A stretch of 64,000 nt of DNA from Plotosus lineatus (GCA_024760905.1 CM045751.1:5298501-5362500), one strand, 5' to 3'. Counted from the stretch's first letter, positions 1-12,439 are shown. Notes: generated from the sequence alone by a model not told the origin. Translations and numbers: made by a program.

Positions 1-126
1 CCGATGATCGAACATCAAGACCAGAACGCTGGGGAAGAAGATCACCCAGTTCCTACAACTGGAGGATTAAAAAATATACAAAAAAAAAAAAAATTGAAAG
101 AGAAGTCCGATGTGAGGAGCATCTGA
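1..126 (+). CDS. Possible C-terminal coding end of an unidentified gene
   Basis: Frame 1 is open from the first base to a TGA at 124-126. It encodes a plausible hydrophilic C-terminus containing GEEDHPVPTTGG and ending KEKSDVRSI. A run of 14 A's lies in frame as lysines. I do not recognise the protein. If real, it would be the terminal exon of a plus-strand gene convergent with the triadin-like gene. A 41-codon open stretch can occur by chance, so this is tentative. Confidence 0.3.
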   Translation, partial: PMIEHQDQNAGEEDHPVPTTGGLKNIQKKKKLKEKSDVRSI

Positions 127-1815
127 GACAGCATTGAAAAGGATATTTTTGAATCAAACAGTTAATGGAAAACGTCCACATGTGATTGTTAAGTGCCAAT
201 TTAAACCTGTAAATACACTGCAGCTGTGAGCGTAGGATTCGGGAATTAATTGTGAGATGAATACAGACGTAAAGACTGCCGTGATTATTCTCTGTGTGCT
301 TCATGTAGTGAGCTTGTCATGTTTTTGGGTTTTTTAAATCACCAAGTGCAGCGCACAGGATTTACGGTCATGATTAGAATCTTCAATTTGAAAGGCGTGT
401 GGCTTTCCATATTGTAGAAATATTTCATGCTTTCATTAGAGTAAATATCGAATATCCCGTGTTCAGGTTCTCAGTCTTTTGGCTTTGCAACACCCCCTTT
501 ACGCTGCAGCTGAGGCAAAATGAATTTATTTATTTATTTATTTATTTAATTAATTTTTTGGTATGTTATTTTGGTCCAACCTGAGCTTTGACATTAGAGC
601 AGGAGGGGACTGAGTTTAGCGAGTTCCTTTATTTATTTATTTATTATTTATTTATTTATTATTATTATTGTTCTTTTTTCATTTATTTAAAATGACAAAC
701 ATTCATGTTACGGCATTTTCTGTCTTTATTCCCGTTAGAATGGATTCATATGTTTAAAGACTCCTATGCCTACAATACTCTACCTTTTTAGCTAGATATA
801 ATAATGGCTAGTTTATGTTTCTGCGAATGAAATATATATAGATATATATTTAGGAAAAAAAATAAGTTTGGCAGCGTTGTAATAGGGCCGCATTAATATC
901 TGTAGTGTATTGTGCTCACCTGACAGCGATGAATCCGATTGGTTAGATCTGTTAATGTTAGTATTTTTTAAAAAGGGGGGAACTGAACAAACAACCTTTA
1001 AAACCAAGCAAAAAAACAAAAAACAAAAACAACAACACTGGATATCAGCTTCATCTCAATGAGGTTCTTTCACTGCATTTTTTAAATTTGTTGGAATTTC
1101 AGGCAGGTTTATATCGGAAATGAGCTTGCGGTTTTGCATTTAAGTTCTAAGTTCTATCGACTACCATGAATGGTTTTATTCCACGGGTTTCCCTGTAGGA
1201 TTTCCTTTGCTTGGAGGATTTTCATGTTGTAAATTTGAAATATTGTCTTAAAGATTCAAAAGCATCTGAAAGAGTGTTGGAAAAGCTGACGGTGAACCCT
1301 GCATGTATATCCTGAAGCCCTATTTGGACGGGATTAAATTGACACGAGTTCTTTGGGTATTTGACAGATGTTCCTCTGTGGCTATATTCCCATCCTGATT
1401 GGTTATGATGGTATTCACCGCCAATCTGCTTTCGGAAAATTCCCATCTTCATGGTTATCTCATCATTTTATTCTCATGCAGATGATTTTCGACACAGAAG
1501 CCAACTAGCAATCTGGAAATAAGATGATTGGTTGCTGCCGCTTACTGTATTTCGGTCGAGTGACTCTTCCCTGAGAAATGTAACTCGTCTCGAGTCGTGG
1601 AAGAAAGAAACAGACACTTCTCATGGACTTATTTTCAAGGTATTGCCGGGTCAATGCAGTTCACCCTGAACTGAAATAAGATCCGACATCTTTTTTCGGG
1701 GCCATTACTACTTCAAATGCTTGGAGGCGATGTTTTAAAGAGAGTTTGGTAGCAAGCATTCTGACTTATCGATAACACAGCAAACTAGCATTTCTTTTCC
1801 TCTGGGAATTTCCTG
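127..1815. other. Intergenic, AT-rich, no gene seen
   Basis: Contains (TTTA)n tracts near 525-550 and 630-665 and scattered A/T runs. I found no coding exon or recognisable mobile element. If 1-126 is coding, the first few hundred bases could be its 3' UTR. Confidence 0.5.
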
Positions 1816-1817
1816 TC

Positions 1818-2078
1818 CACCCCCAGTGCAGCGAACTGGGTTATCAAAGGCCGGCCGTGTCTCTCACTGTCTATGGTGGGAGGTTCATGGAAAAGAACCA
1901 TTGCTGACTTGCGTCAAGAGGAGGTGCATAGCCGTCAGCGTGTTTCTGCCCTGCGATGGCCTGGCGAGCTGTCCAGAATGTACTCTGCCCTCGCTCAGAG
2001 TCGGCTGGGATGGGCATGGGCCTCCCTGTGACCGGAATGAGGATTAAGTGGTTCAGAAAATGAATGAATGGATGAATT
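1818..2078 (+). mobile_element. SINE family 1, 5'-truncated, L2-type tail
   Basis: The body starts at a CAGTGCAGC..AACTGGGTTATC block, runs through the AGGTTCATG..AAAGAACCATTGCTGACTT block and the GGCGAGCTGTCCAGAATG block, and ends in an AATGAATGGATGAAT tail. The tRNA-like head is missing. The same body recurs about 20 times in the window in both orientations. Confidence 0.8.
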
Positions 2079-2879
2079 TCCTGTTCAGTTACAAGCTTTC
2101 CAGTCCAGTCGAAAATGACTTTTTTTGGGGGGGGAGGGGCAGGTGAGGGATTTCTGAATGTACTCAAGGTTTCTTTGGTTTTCTCTTTTGGAAAAGTTCT
2201 AAATGTTCCATCACAAAAGCCCTCAGCAGACAATTCCTTCATCAGCGTAGGTTATGACTAGTACAGTATCACATACACAGTTCGGGGTGGATATAACCTC
2301 TTCAATTCCAAAAATGTGACGAATTCCATTGGAAGTTGTGGGCGTGTCGCAACAATCCCACCTGTTGTGCGACAGAAAAGGTTGTTGCCAACATTTGTTT
2401 CGGAGTTTTGAGCATGTTGACTTTTTTCCTTTCCGGAGGTAATTCTTGATGCTGTTTGGTCTCTTCTCAGTGCCCTCCAGCTGTGTTGCAATAGACAGAC
2501 CAATTTTATATGCTTTGTAAGTCACGTGATGCGCTCAGAGTCGTACGGTACAATCAACCTCCGTTGCTTTAGTTTAAATCCAAAGGTCTCCCTTCGGTAC
2601 TCGTATGTGTTGAACAGCGTTCTTATGACAGACTGAGGTCGAGTCATACAGCAACTATATGTTAACCGAGTATCCCAGGGATGTTGTACAAGATTTTTTT
2701 TTCTTGCAAAAATCATCACATCATAAAATTTGACTGACATACGTAACGAATTTTCTACATAAAAAAATTTATGACACCGAATGTAAACACAATCCGGATT
2801 TTTTTTTTTTTTTTTTCCATAGCTTGAAACACTAACTTTAAAATTAAAATTTCATACACCGCTTTCCATTAAACAAGAA

Positions 2880-3115
2880 CATAATTGAAATATAACACCC
2901 TGACCAGCTCGCCAGGCCGTCACGCGGCCAACACACACCATGGAGCCAATTAGTTGACTGTGCATGTTTTTGGACCATGGGAGAAAACTTGAGTCCTGGA
3001 GGAAACCTCCCATAAGAATTACAGGGAGCACATGCAAACTCCACACAGAAACGGCCGAGCTGGGAATCGAACTCAGTACCTCCTTGCTCTGAGCTGGATG
3101 CGCAGAATGGCTAAT
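2880..3115 (-). mobile_element. SINE family 2 / L2-type repeat, minus orientation
   Basis: Shows the typical modules of this repeat class: ACACACCATGGAGCCAATTA, TGCATGTTTTTGGACCATGG, CATGCAAACTCCACACAGAA and a degenerate GGGAATCGAACTCAG B-box-like segment at the right end. The tRNA-like head therefore lies to the right. Confidence 0.65.
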
Positions 3116-3329
3116 TCATTTTCTTTCATTTGATTGAAAATAAGCAGGACTCACTGAATTAAATTTTATTTGACATTAAATTCGGATTGAACAGTGAGTT
3201 TATGTCGGAAACAAACCTCTTAATTTTTTTTTTTTTTTTCACTTTTAAACTAAAAGCTAATTTTGAGTGAATTAAATTTTTTTTTACATACAGCGTACCA
3301 TTATATGTCTGGCTCCGGAATCTTTTCCC

Positions 3330-3912
3330 TTTGTTCCTTCTTTCTTCTTTTCCTTTCTGATGTTCCCTTCAGGGGTCTCCACAGTGAATCATCTGCCTCC
3401 ATCTCACCCTATCATCTGCATCTTCTTCTCTTACTCCAACTACCTTCACGACCTCCTTCAACACACCCATGAATCGTCTCTTTGGTCTTCCTCTGGGCCT
3501 TCTGCCTGGTAGTTCCAACCTCAGCATCCTACGACCAATATACTCACTATCCCCCCTCTGTACATGTCCAAACCATCTCAATCTAGCCTCTCTGACTTTG
3601 TCTCCAAAACGTCTTACATGTGCTGTCCCTCTGATGAACTCATTCCTGATCCTATCCATCCTCGTTACTCCCAAAGAGGATCTCAACATTTTCATCTCTG
3701 ATACCTCCAACTCTGACTCCTGTCTTTTCCCCAGCGCCACTGTCTCTAAACCATACAACATCGTTGGCCTCATCACCGTCTTGTACACTTTTCCTTTCAT
3801 TCTGTCCGATACCTTCCTATCACACATCACACCGGACACTTTTCTCCAACCATTCCGACCTGCCCGACACACTCTCCATTGCTCTGGATGTTGAGCCTAA
3901 GTACTTAAACTT
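3330..3912 (-). mobile_element. 3' fragment of RTE-type LINE
   Basis: The minus strand encodes the C-terminal part of a LINE polyprotein (GRNGWRKVSGVMCDRKVS, TMLYGLETVALGKRQE, RRPRGRPKRRFM, ending IHCGDP). A 3' tail of the form GAACATCAGAAAGGAAAAG-AAGAAAG follows. It matches the copy at 59.0-61.9 kb closely. The fragment is 5'-truncated, as expected from incomplete reverse transcription. Confidence 0.85.
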
Positions 3913-4230
3913 TCCCCTTTGTTCCTGAAGATGTTTTTTTAGCCTGTGGCCCTCGGATTATTCACGTGTTGTACATTTAATTACAGAAACGCTTTCTACC
4001 GATTAACAGATTGATTCAGTGCAGAATAAATCCTGACATTTACTTTTACACCCGATCCGACCGGCTCATCATCATGACATGTAAACAACTTCACACTGCG
4101 TATACAAAATATATAAAACAATTAAAACTGATAAATTAAGACACAGTTTAGTTTACCTGCTTGTAAAACCAAATTCACCTGCAATCAGCATCTTGTGATG
4201 ATGTTTCTCTAATAATAATAATTATTATAA
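3913..4230. other. Intergenic, nothing recognised
   Basis: No exon-like or transposon-like structure seen; ends in an AAT-rich microsatellite at about 4212-4233. Confidence 0.4.
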
Positions 4231-4233
4231 TAA

Positions 4234-4635
4234 TAGGGCTTACCCCCTGAAGCTGCTATTCTAATGGGTTACGGAACGCCAAGAAATTGACCAAACTCAA
4301 TTTCCGCAGTCCATTGAGCTTCCCTTTGGTAATGAAACCACCAATACTGGACATGGAACTTGCCCCAGAAGGAGGCAAAGAACCTGTCCATGAATATCCT
4401 GGACGAAAGATCTAAAATCAGTGTTGGGGAGTCTCCATATTCTCCGGAAAGTTCACGGTGGGCTTGATCAGGCGGTGCTTCCTGGGAGAAGTCCCATTCG
4501 CTGTCTGGATTGCGTGTAGAGAGAGTGAGGGCCCTGAGCTAATGATGAGCCTCACGAGCCTGACTGTGCCAGGATCACCCGATCCATCTCTGCTGCATTC
4601 CATTTTGTAATAATAATAATAATAATAATTGTGGA
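4234..4635 (-). repeat. Unclassified retroposon-like segment with (AAT)n
   Basis: A segment richer in G+C than its surroundings, bounded by AAT/TAA trinucleotide runs at 4210-4233 and 4605-4628. An A/T-triplet run at one end is typical of retroposed sequence. Short open stretches exist on both strands but no recognisable protein. I cannot assign it. Confidence 0.3.
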
Positions 4636-4744
4636 ATTATAAATGAAAACATTCAATGTAGTTTTCATGTTGGAAAATCATGGCGATGTGGTTAAGTCGG
4701 CAAATGTAATTTAAACTGATGGCTACATCACATTTTTTGGGCTT

Positions 4745-5025
4745 TTTACCCCCGAGCCTAGAGTCTCATCAGGGCGGTGCTTATTCTCGGTTTCTGTAGC
4801 GGCTAGGAGTTCAACTCCTCCTGGATGGGACGCTAGTCCATCGCAGGTTACCTTCCCAGTATATTTTACTGGTACCCATTTATACTGCTGGGTGAACAGA
4901 GGCACACTTGTGGTTGAGACCTTGCCCAGGGGTCTTAGCACAGTGGGGAGGGTCTAACTGGGATTTGAACACACAACCTCCCGATCATGAGCGCAGCACC
5001 CTAACCACTACACCACCGGCCCCGA
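4745..5025 (-). mobile_element. SINE family 3, minus orientation
   Basis: Contains GGGATTTGAACACACAACCT and a GCACCCTAACCACTACACCACC block, the reverse complement of a tRNA-like head. The body segments GACGCTAGTCCATCGCAGG and GACCTTGCCCAGGGGTCTTA recur almost unchanged at 35.1-35.35 kb. Confidence 0.7.
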
Positions 5026-5586
5026 ATTCATCACATGTATGATGTTTAAAATATTTTGAGTATTTCCACCAAGTGAAATACTTTGAGAAGATCTTTAAAC
5101 ACTGTCTGTGCATTTTAAGGTCCATAATTCCGCCATCATGTCAATTTTGGATCTAAATTGCAGTTCAGAGAAAACACTGAAGTAAGAAACTCTGCAGCCG
5201 TCTTGATGAGACACATTTGAGTTTGATTTAGTCCAAGTCATGTGATGTGGGTTCAAAAATTTGGTGGTGAATTATTTTGATTCGAGTATTTCGAGCCTGC
5301 GGTAATATTTTGTTGAATTCATGGCATGACATCGTACGCATGCAGCTGATTAAGGTCGTATTATTATGTTGTTGCCAGACAGTATTACTGCATTTCCTGT
5401 TGAGTTTCCTTTTAAAATAAGGAATATTGGTTCAGAGAAGGCAAACTTGATAAATATTGATTCTTTTATGGTGTCGTAAATGATCCAGATTCAGCACTGG
5501 CCTCAGTGTCCGAACTAGCGGTTCAATATCTCGCGAAGTTGTGATTGATACTGTACACTGACTCAAGCACCCGCCTTGTCAGGGTT

Positions 5587-5621
<35 letters not shown>

Positions 5622-6175
5622 TATATATATTTCAAGCACTCAGAATGTTTCTTAAATTGTCTCCATTTCAAATCACGTTTTCTACTCACACTCGTATAAG
5701 CAAATGTATTAGTACCGCAACCAAAGCAACGCGACTCACCGAAATAAAGATTCTGTTCCTTGCATTTCTTGCTATTAAAGAGTTCAGTATTTATTGTGTA
5801 CTCTCGATTTTTTTAAATTTGCAAATTCAGCTCGCATATCACCCTGATTGTGATGATGATGATGTCTATGATAATGAAAGACCCATACAGTGTTATGATG
5901 ATGAAGGAAACCACTTGTAATTTAATGGGAAGTGTTTAACAGGTTGTTTAATAAGTGTATATGTTGTTCCAAACAAAATGCTGAAAAAAGTTATGTAACT
6001 GAAACAGAAATATGAACAGAACAACCAATAAATATCGACACACCTTATTTAAACACTCGTTTGATTTCCGTGTTTGTTTGTTTGTTGAGAATCTGTGAGT
6101 CAATTCAAACTTACTGAAATTAAAACAATAAATGTTACCTATCACCATAAAATAAGCCTTAAGCTGCCCATCTTT

Positions 6176-6210
<35 letters not shown>

Positions 6211-6340
6211 GAAACATCAATTCATGCATTAATTATATTTTACATTTGAAATTTATTTATCTTTTTGTTCATTTATTTATTGGTCATATCTTCATCAAAT
6301 CTTTTGTGACTAAAACAATTTAGGGTCATTTAAAAACTGA
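5026..6340. other. Intergenic with poly-T runs
   Basis: Mostly unique AT-rich DNA. Two long T runs (about 5585-5618 and 6178-6208) and a short TA run. The open stretch 5576-5920 on the plus strand begins inside the T run and shows no domain, so I do not call it coding. Confidence 0.4.
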
Positions 6341-6344
6341 GAGC

Positions 6345-6505
6345 TCTCTATCTCTCTCTCCCTCCCTCTCTCTCTCTCTCTCTCTGTCTGTCTCTCTCTC
6401 TCCCTGTCTGTCTCTCTCTCTCTCCCTCCCCCCCTCTCTCCCTCCCTCTCTCGCGCTCTCTCTCTCTGTCTGTCTCTCTCTCTCTCCCTCCCCCCTTCTC
6501 TCTCT
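6345..6505. repeat. (CT)n polypyrimidine tract
   Basis: About 160 bp of CT/CCCT/CTGT simple sequence. It produces an artefactual Arg/Glu-rich ORF on the minus strand. Confidence 0.95.
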
Positions 6506-6584
6506 TTGATATTTATGCATCTATTTTTAACATAATTGTGTTTTTTTAATAGTGGATGACATAGGTTTCTATATTACTCATCCA

Positions 6585-6880
6585 AAAGTCAGGGGGTTTA
6601 AACCCTACAATCACTGGGTTGTCACTGTCCCCCAGTGCACTAACTGGGTTATTAAAGGCCGGTCATGTCTCTCACTGTCTATGGTGGGAGGTTCATGTAA
6701 AAGAACCATTGCTGACTTTTGTCAAGAGGAGCTGCATAGCCATCAGCGTGTTTCTGCCCTGTGATGGGCCTGGCGAGCCATCCAGGATATACTCTGTCCT
6801 TGCCCAGAGTAGTCCGAGATGGGCGTCAGCCTCCATATGACCCTAATTAAGATTAAGCGGTTCAGAAAATGAATAGTGGA
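6585..6880 (+). mobile_element. SINE family 1, L2-type tail
   Basis: Degenerate tRNA-like head (GGGGGTTTAAACCCTAC), then the family body from CAGTGCACTAACTGGGTTAT, and a tail ending ATTAAGCGGTTCAGAAAATG. Confidence 0.75.
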
Positions 6881-7914
6881 CCACATACAATGCTCTAAAA
6901 CAAGAAGAAGAGATACTCGTATATTTGGCCGTGAAATGTTAGCAAGGCTTATATAGGACATTCAGATATTAGACTCCTCCTCCTTCCCTGGTTACCGTCT
7001 GTAGCATCTACTCATGCTCAGGGCACACGGCAGACCACATGCTGCAGCAAATCTCTTTCCTCCTGCATAATTTATTAACAGAGCCACTGCAGTGTGTCAT
7101 GTGACCTTAAACATGTAAACTGGTTCCTGCAGCTTGTACTAGACTGGCCTGACTACACTCACTCTGTGTAATACAGTTATATATTATTATTATTATTATT
7201 ATATTTGAGGACTTTCCCTGCAAAAGATATACAGACGCTCCCCGACTTACGTTCGGCTGTCCAGAACCAATTAAAACATAAGTTGATAGTGAACGTAAGT
7301 TGTTACAGTGACGTGTGACGTATGACTCTCATACTGTACTATACATCCATAAATACCATTACTGTATCTCATAAAACACCCCTAAATCAATTATTATAAA
7401 CATAACATTGTAAAATAATATCAAATATATCAAATAATATCAACATTAATTTCAAATAAGTCACTTATTTATACCGAGTCACTTTACATGAAGCTTAAAG
7501 CAACCAATCAACGCTTACAATATGTGAGGCGCTCAAAACCAAAAGTAGTGTACTTGTGAAAGTAGTGTACTTGCTGTGGGTTATATGGATGTCCGCTCTT
7601 TCAAGTGCGCAAGAGTGCCGTTGAATTCGTTTAGAACACAGCCTGCACTGATGTGAATCACCAGCAGAGCGGAGAGTTCTCTTTCCTGGATTTGGGTTTT
7701 CATTCATTTTACAACTCTCTTTGTTTAACTAAGTATGCATGGTAGATTGTGCCGATCCGAGCAGATAGTTAACGTGTATGAGACTTGCACCCATGCTAGT
7801 AGGCTTACGCTTCTGACCAACCATATTTGCTTCGGGTTACAAAGGTCTGCAAAACAGTGTAAACAAAAAGATCACAGAGACGATGTCTTAACACAAGGGT
7901 AACACGCTATATAA

Positions 7915-7918
<4 letters not shown>

Positions 7919-7986
<68 letters not shown>
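7919..7986. repeat. (TA)n microsatellite
   Basis: About 34 uninterrupted TA units directly abutting the LINE fragment on its right. Confidence 0.97.
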
Positions 7987-7987
<1 letters not shown>

Positions 7988-7989
<2 letters not shown>

Positions 7990-8528
7990 ACTGATGATAG
8001 AAGTGTGCTGGGAAGATGGAAAGAGTACTTTGAAGAGCTGATGAATGAGGAAAATGAGAGAGAAAAAAAGAGTAGAAAAGGTGACCGTCAAGGACCAGGA
8101 AGTAGCAAAGATTAGTGCAGGCAGGTCGGAATGGTTGGAGAAAAGTGTCCGGTGTGATGTGTGATAGGAGAGTATCGGCAAGAATGAAAGGAAAAGTGCA
8201 CAAGACGGTGTTGAGGCCAGTGATGATGTATGGTTTAGAAACAGTGGCCCTGGGGAAAAGACAGGAAGCAGAGCTGGAGGCAGCAGAGATGAAAATGTTG
8301 AGGTTCTCTTTGGGAGTAACGAAGATGGATCGGATCAGGAATGAGTACATCAGAGGGACAGCACATGTAAGATGTTTTGGAGACAAAGTTAGAGAGGCTA
8401 GATTGAGATGGTTTGGACATGTACAGAGGAGGGATAGTGAGTATATTGGTAGTAGGATGCTGAGGTTGGAACTACCAGGCAGAAGGCCCAGAGGAAGACC
8501 AAAGAGACGATTCATGGATGTGATATCA
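7988..8528 (+). mobile_element. Internally deleted RTE-type LINE fragment
   Basis: Starts with TGACTGATGATAGAAGTG, homologous to about 60347 of the larger copy. It runs to AGTAGCAAAGATTAGT and then jumps to GCAGGCAGGTCGGAATGG, homologous to about 61420. Roughly 950 bp including the reverse-transcriptase core are missing. The remaining frame encodes GRNGWRKVSGVMCDRRVS to GRRPRGRPKRRFMD. The element's 3' tail is also absent. Confidence 0.8.
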
Positions 8529-8691
8529 TGAAAACGATATATAACTGAACTGGGAAGAATGAGGGGCATGTTCAGTCTGTCGTTTGTAAACAATGGACAT
8601 TGCATCTTTACATCAGCGTACCACGTAGGTAAAATTTGTCTTTAAAAAAAAAAAAACGTAAAACGGATGAACGTAAGTCGGGGAGTGTCTG

Positions 8692-9480
8692 TAAATGCTA
8701 ATTGTTTTGTTTGGTAGAAGCAAAGAATAAATTGTATGTTGTTCAAATCATAACATTTTTTTTTTTATCCACGATGCAATTCCTTTTTTATTTTATCTTT
8801 ATCTTATTTTATCACCACATGGTGCATGTTTTATAATTTAGGAGGAAAAGAATAATCCAGTGAAAGGGATGCAGCTTAAACTCATTGAAACATCTTTGCA
8901 CAGTGGAGTCTACGGCGTTCATCACTGGGGCGTTTTTGGTCTACTCGAAAGCACTAGATGCCAAAACGAATACCGTATTCACAGTCACACTGTCTGCACA
9001 ATCCAGCAGCTTCCATGTTGGATGAATGACTGTGTTCTAAAACAGACAATCTGAAGTTGAGAGGAAGCCGAGATGCTCGCCTGGAGGAAGCTTGTCTGCT
9101 GGGAGAGAGATTGCTGGGAGCCCTGCTGCAGTGCAATGATGACTCATACTCGTAATATTCAGACATATGGCGCGTGTTAGCCGACCGTGGCCCATCGCAT
9201 ATTACTCACTTATACGTATGTGCAAATTATTATTTATTTTAGCTTAAAAAATGTCACACACTCACCTTATTAACTCCTTCTGAGAAACATATCTCTCTGT
9301 CCTTTGTACTTTTCTTGATTTCTTACTCGCATCCATATCTACAGTACCAATTACAGTTTGGTTTCTTTATTGTTAATGACCAGTTCAATTAGAAATATTA
9401 TTCATATTATTTATGCATCAGGAACCCGCCTGGCTTATTTTAAAGATTGAACTGCATAATATATCTTTTTATTTGCTTCC
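8692..9480. other. Intergenic, nothing recognised
   Basis: Unique-looking sequence without exon signals or repeats I can name. Confidence 0.4.
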
Positions 9481-9484
9481 TTCA

Positions 9485-9905
9485 TTCATTCATTTTCTGA
9501 ACTGGTTATTGCTAATTAAGGTCACAAGGAGGCTGGCGCCCATCTCAGCCGACTCGGGGGGGCAAAAGCAGGGTACACCCTGGACAGTTCACCAAAACAT
9601 TACAGTGTCAACACACATGCAACCATTCATGCTCCCACCTGGGGCGATTAGGAACAGCCAGTCAGCTTACTGTGCATGTTTTTGGTCTGTGGGAGGACAA
9701 CGGAGTACGTACGCAAGCATAAGAAGAACACAAACTCAGAAAGGCCGTAAACCGAACTCAAACATATTGCTATGAGGTGGACGTCCAACCAATGTGCCAC
9801 CGCATTCATTTTCTGAGCCGATTAATCCTAAATAGGGTCACAGGGAGGCTGGCGCCCATCTCAACCGATTCTTGTCGAAGGCAGGGTACACCCCAGACAT
9901 CTCAC
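9485..9905 (-). mobile_element. L2-type tail repeats (two adjacent copies)
   Basis: Two copies of the GTCACA(A/G)GGAGGCTGGCGCCCATCTC block (about 9530 and 9840). The first carries the TGCATGTTTTTGGTCTGTGG module as well; the second is a short tail fragment. Confidence 0.65.
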
Positions 9906-10620
9906 CATCGCACATTGGTTTAGGAACTTTAATGAACTAAAAGGTCTCAGTTTGAAAAGAGGCGGGTGATTATCATTTCATGTCAATAAGGGGGCGTGTG
10001 CATGCTTTCGCCCCTCCCTGCTCAATGGTGGTCGTGCGATACGGTATGTAATACCTCATGGGCTCGACCAATTCACTTGTGCTGTATAATAGAATTGAAA
10101 TTTAATTTGAAATGAAAGGAGTCAATATGATTTTCGTTCCTTCTCTGGATGTTGAACCAAACATCCTCATGTTGACCCACATATTACCAGCTGATGTGTC
10201 CTGATTGTGTGGTTCACTGAATCTTAGGACCAAAGTCACACAGCTCCATAAAGAAGATGTTTATTTTAGTGAGAAGCCAGAGGGAATTCCTCCTTAAAAT
10301 AGTTCGCTATTATCATTCCACATAATGGATATGAGCAAAGTTAGGGGGGAGGGGGTGGATGAAATTATAGCTGAGCTTACTTAAAATGGGATCATGTGCT
10401 TATTTTTCCACTCTGAAATTAAATATATATAAAATTTAGTTAAAGTGAGGTGATAGCCTTCAAAACATTGGGCAAAACAATAGCCGAGAAATCATTTTCA
10501 GGGTTTTTTTTTTTTTTTTTTTTTTTTTCAGAGGAGTAGGAACAGTCAAGGCAGTTTGAAATGCCCCTGCCCAGATAAAAAACTAGTACCACCTCCATCC
10601 AGTCGAGGCATTATTTACAT
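9906..10620. other. Intergenic, nothing recognised
   Basis: Unique sequence with a T run at about 10504-10528. No gene seen. Confidence 0.4.
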
Positions 10621-10623
10621 ATA

Positions 10624-11455
10624 CAGTGGTACCTTGACTTACAAAATTAATTTGTTCTTAGGGCAAGCTCGTAAGTTAAAATGTTCATTAGATAAAACAA
10701 AAATTCCCATCGTAAATAACAGAAAACCAATGAATCTGTTCCAACCCCTCTCCAAAACTCATATAACCTGACACAAACATGTATATTTCACCTAATATAT
10801 TAAAGACAAACATGTGAAAACAGTAAATATTTCATAATAATACATGTACATCAAAATTTATAATAATTAATAATAACTAATAATAAAACAAGAATAAACA
10901 GTTAGTCAGTTAGTTAAGGAGAAGGAGGAGGAGGAGGGGAATTTTGTGCATGGGCACGCTAAGAATGCCAGCGAGGAAAGGCTTGTTGTCAGCTGCCACA
11001 AGGCCAGTGCTTCTCAATAGTGGGGCGCAGTGTGATGCCTGGAAAACATATTTTTTTGCCATACTGTACTAGAATTAAGTGTAATTGTGCATCCTCTACA
11101 GTAGGTGGCAGTGGCACTCTCACTGTGTTCCCTATGATGTAGGGAAAAAACACAGAGCAAACAATATGAAGTGCAGTAAACACTATTTATAGTCATGCAG
11201 GAGGGCTGGGGGGGGCGAGAAATGTTTTTTCTCGTGGGCGTCACAGAAAATAATTGATAAACACTACACAAGGCGTTATCACAGTACGGAGGAATACACG
11301 CGGAAGAATACAAGGCTTATTGGCCTGGAAAAGCCATTTCCCCAGCAGAGCTCGTAAAGCAAAATTTTGCTGGTTGGATGGGGCAGATTTTTGGTGGGAA
11401 GCTCGTATCATGGAAAATTCATGATAAAGGACACTCGTAAGTCAAAGTACCACTG
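10624..11455. mobile_element. Composite Tigger-like MITE carrying a hAT-like MITE (copy 1)
   Basis: Outer TIRs CAGTGGTACCTTGACTTAC and, as reverse complement, CAGTGGTACTTTGACTTAC, flanked by TA. An inner element at 11005-11266 begins CAGTGCTTCTCAATAGTGG and ends ATTGATAAACACTA. It is flanked by a perfect 8-bp duplication CACAAGGC (10997-11004 and 11267-11274), the hallmark of a hAT-type insertion. Confidence 0.85.
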
Positions 11456-12400
11456 TATTGTTTCAAATGCCCCAGTCCTGATCCTAATGCCAGCCACTAC
11501 ATCATTTTTAAATCGTGATAAAAATTGGGGTTAAGTAGTGGCATGGTGGTGGGGAGGGGGTGTGTGGGTGGTGTGTGGAGGTGATACAGAAGTTGCTCAG
11601 AAACACTGGATATTTTTAAAAGAAGCAGGATTTCAGAAACCAGTTTCTTACTGCAGACGTCCCCACAAAGACGTGAAAGCTTAAAATATTTAGAAGAAAA
11701 TGCTGTTGCTAATATTTCTATTAAATGATGTAATGGGTATAAAACTGTGCTTTTGACTCTCACCATAGTTTCCTCTTTATTTTTTTTCCTTTTTAATAGC
11801 TCTGACAAAATGCTCATTTACAGAAAAGTAATATTTCCATTTTTGTTCTTATGTTAAATCATGTGACTTACTGCAGTCACGTGCATCCAGTTCAACTTTT
11901 CAGAATATTACTTTTCCGAATCACCAGAAAACCAAATCATAAGAACAGAAAGCCTGTTGTAAGACTGAAGGCTTTTTACAAGCATCTTACACTTCATTTC
12001 CACTTGAGGGAACTTGGTGGAATCGTGATGATTGAGACAAAATATTTACCTTCCAAAAAATACAATTTGTCATGGTTATTATCATATATTACGGTTTGAT
12101 GCCAATACTCCATGGGAATTGTCTTTACAGACCCTAACTGAGCATACCATGGTGCATCAGACCATGATGCACCTTCATAGATGATCTTGATAAATCTGAA
12201 AACACAATTGATTCAAGTTTCATTTCTTGGATGCACCCTGCCTCCATTTTATATCCCAATTGTGCTCAAACCCACATGCCTGGAGACTCGCACTGATGTC
12301 CAATGGCTTGGAAAGTGAGACACTCACCTCTAATTATACAACATAAAAATATAACATAGCTTCAAATCTAAATGCAAAAAAAAATAATAATAAAAAGAAA
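11456..12400. other. Intergenic, nothing recognised
   Basis: No exon-like structure. Short open stretches only. Confidence 0.4.
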
Positions 12401-12439
12401 AGTGTCATATTTTCCGGGCCATAAGGCGCACCGGATCAG

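Larger units (their letters stand above)
7232..8691. mobile_element. TA-target MITE with nested TA repeat and LINE fragment
   Basis: The left end CAGACGCTCCCCGACTTACG and right end (reverse complement CAGACACTCCCCGACTTACG) form terminal inverted repeats flanked by TA dinucleotides. The TIR resembles Tigger/pogo ends. The interior holds a long (TA)n (7919-7986) and a deleted LINE fragment, so most of its 1.46 kb is later insertion. No transposase is visible. Confidence 0.75.

Noticed and set aside
6326..6520. Arg/Glu-rich minus-strand ORF
   Set aside because: Pure (CT)n simple sequence.
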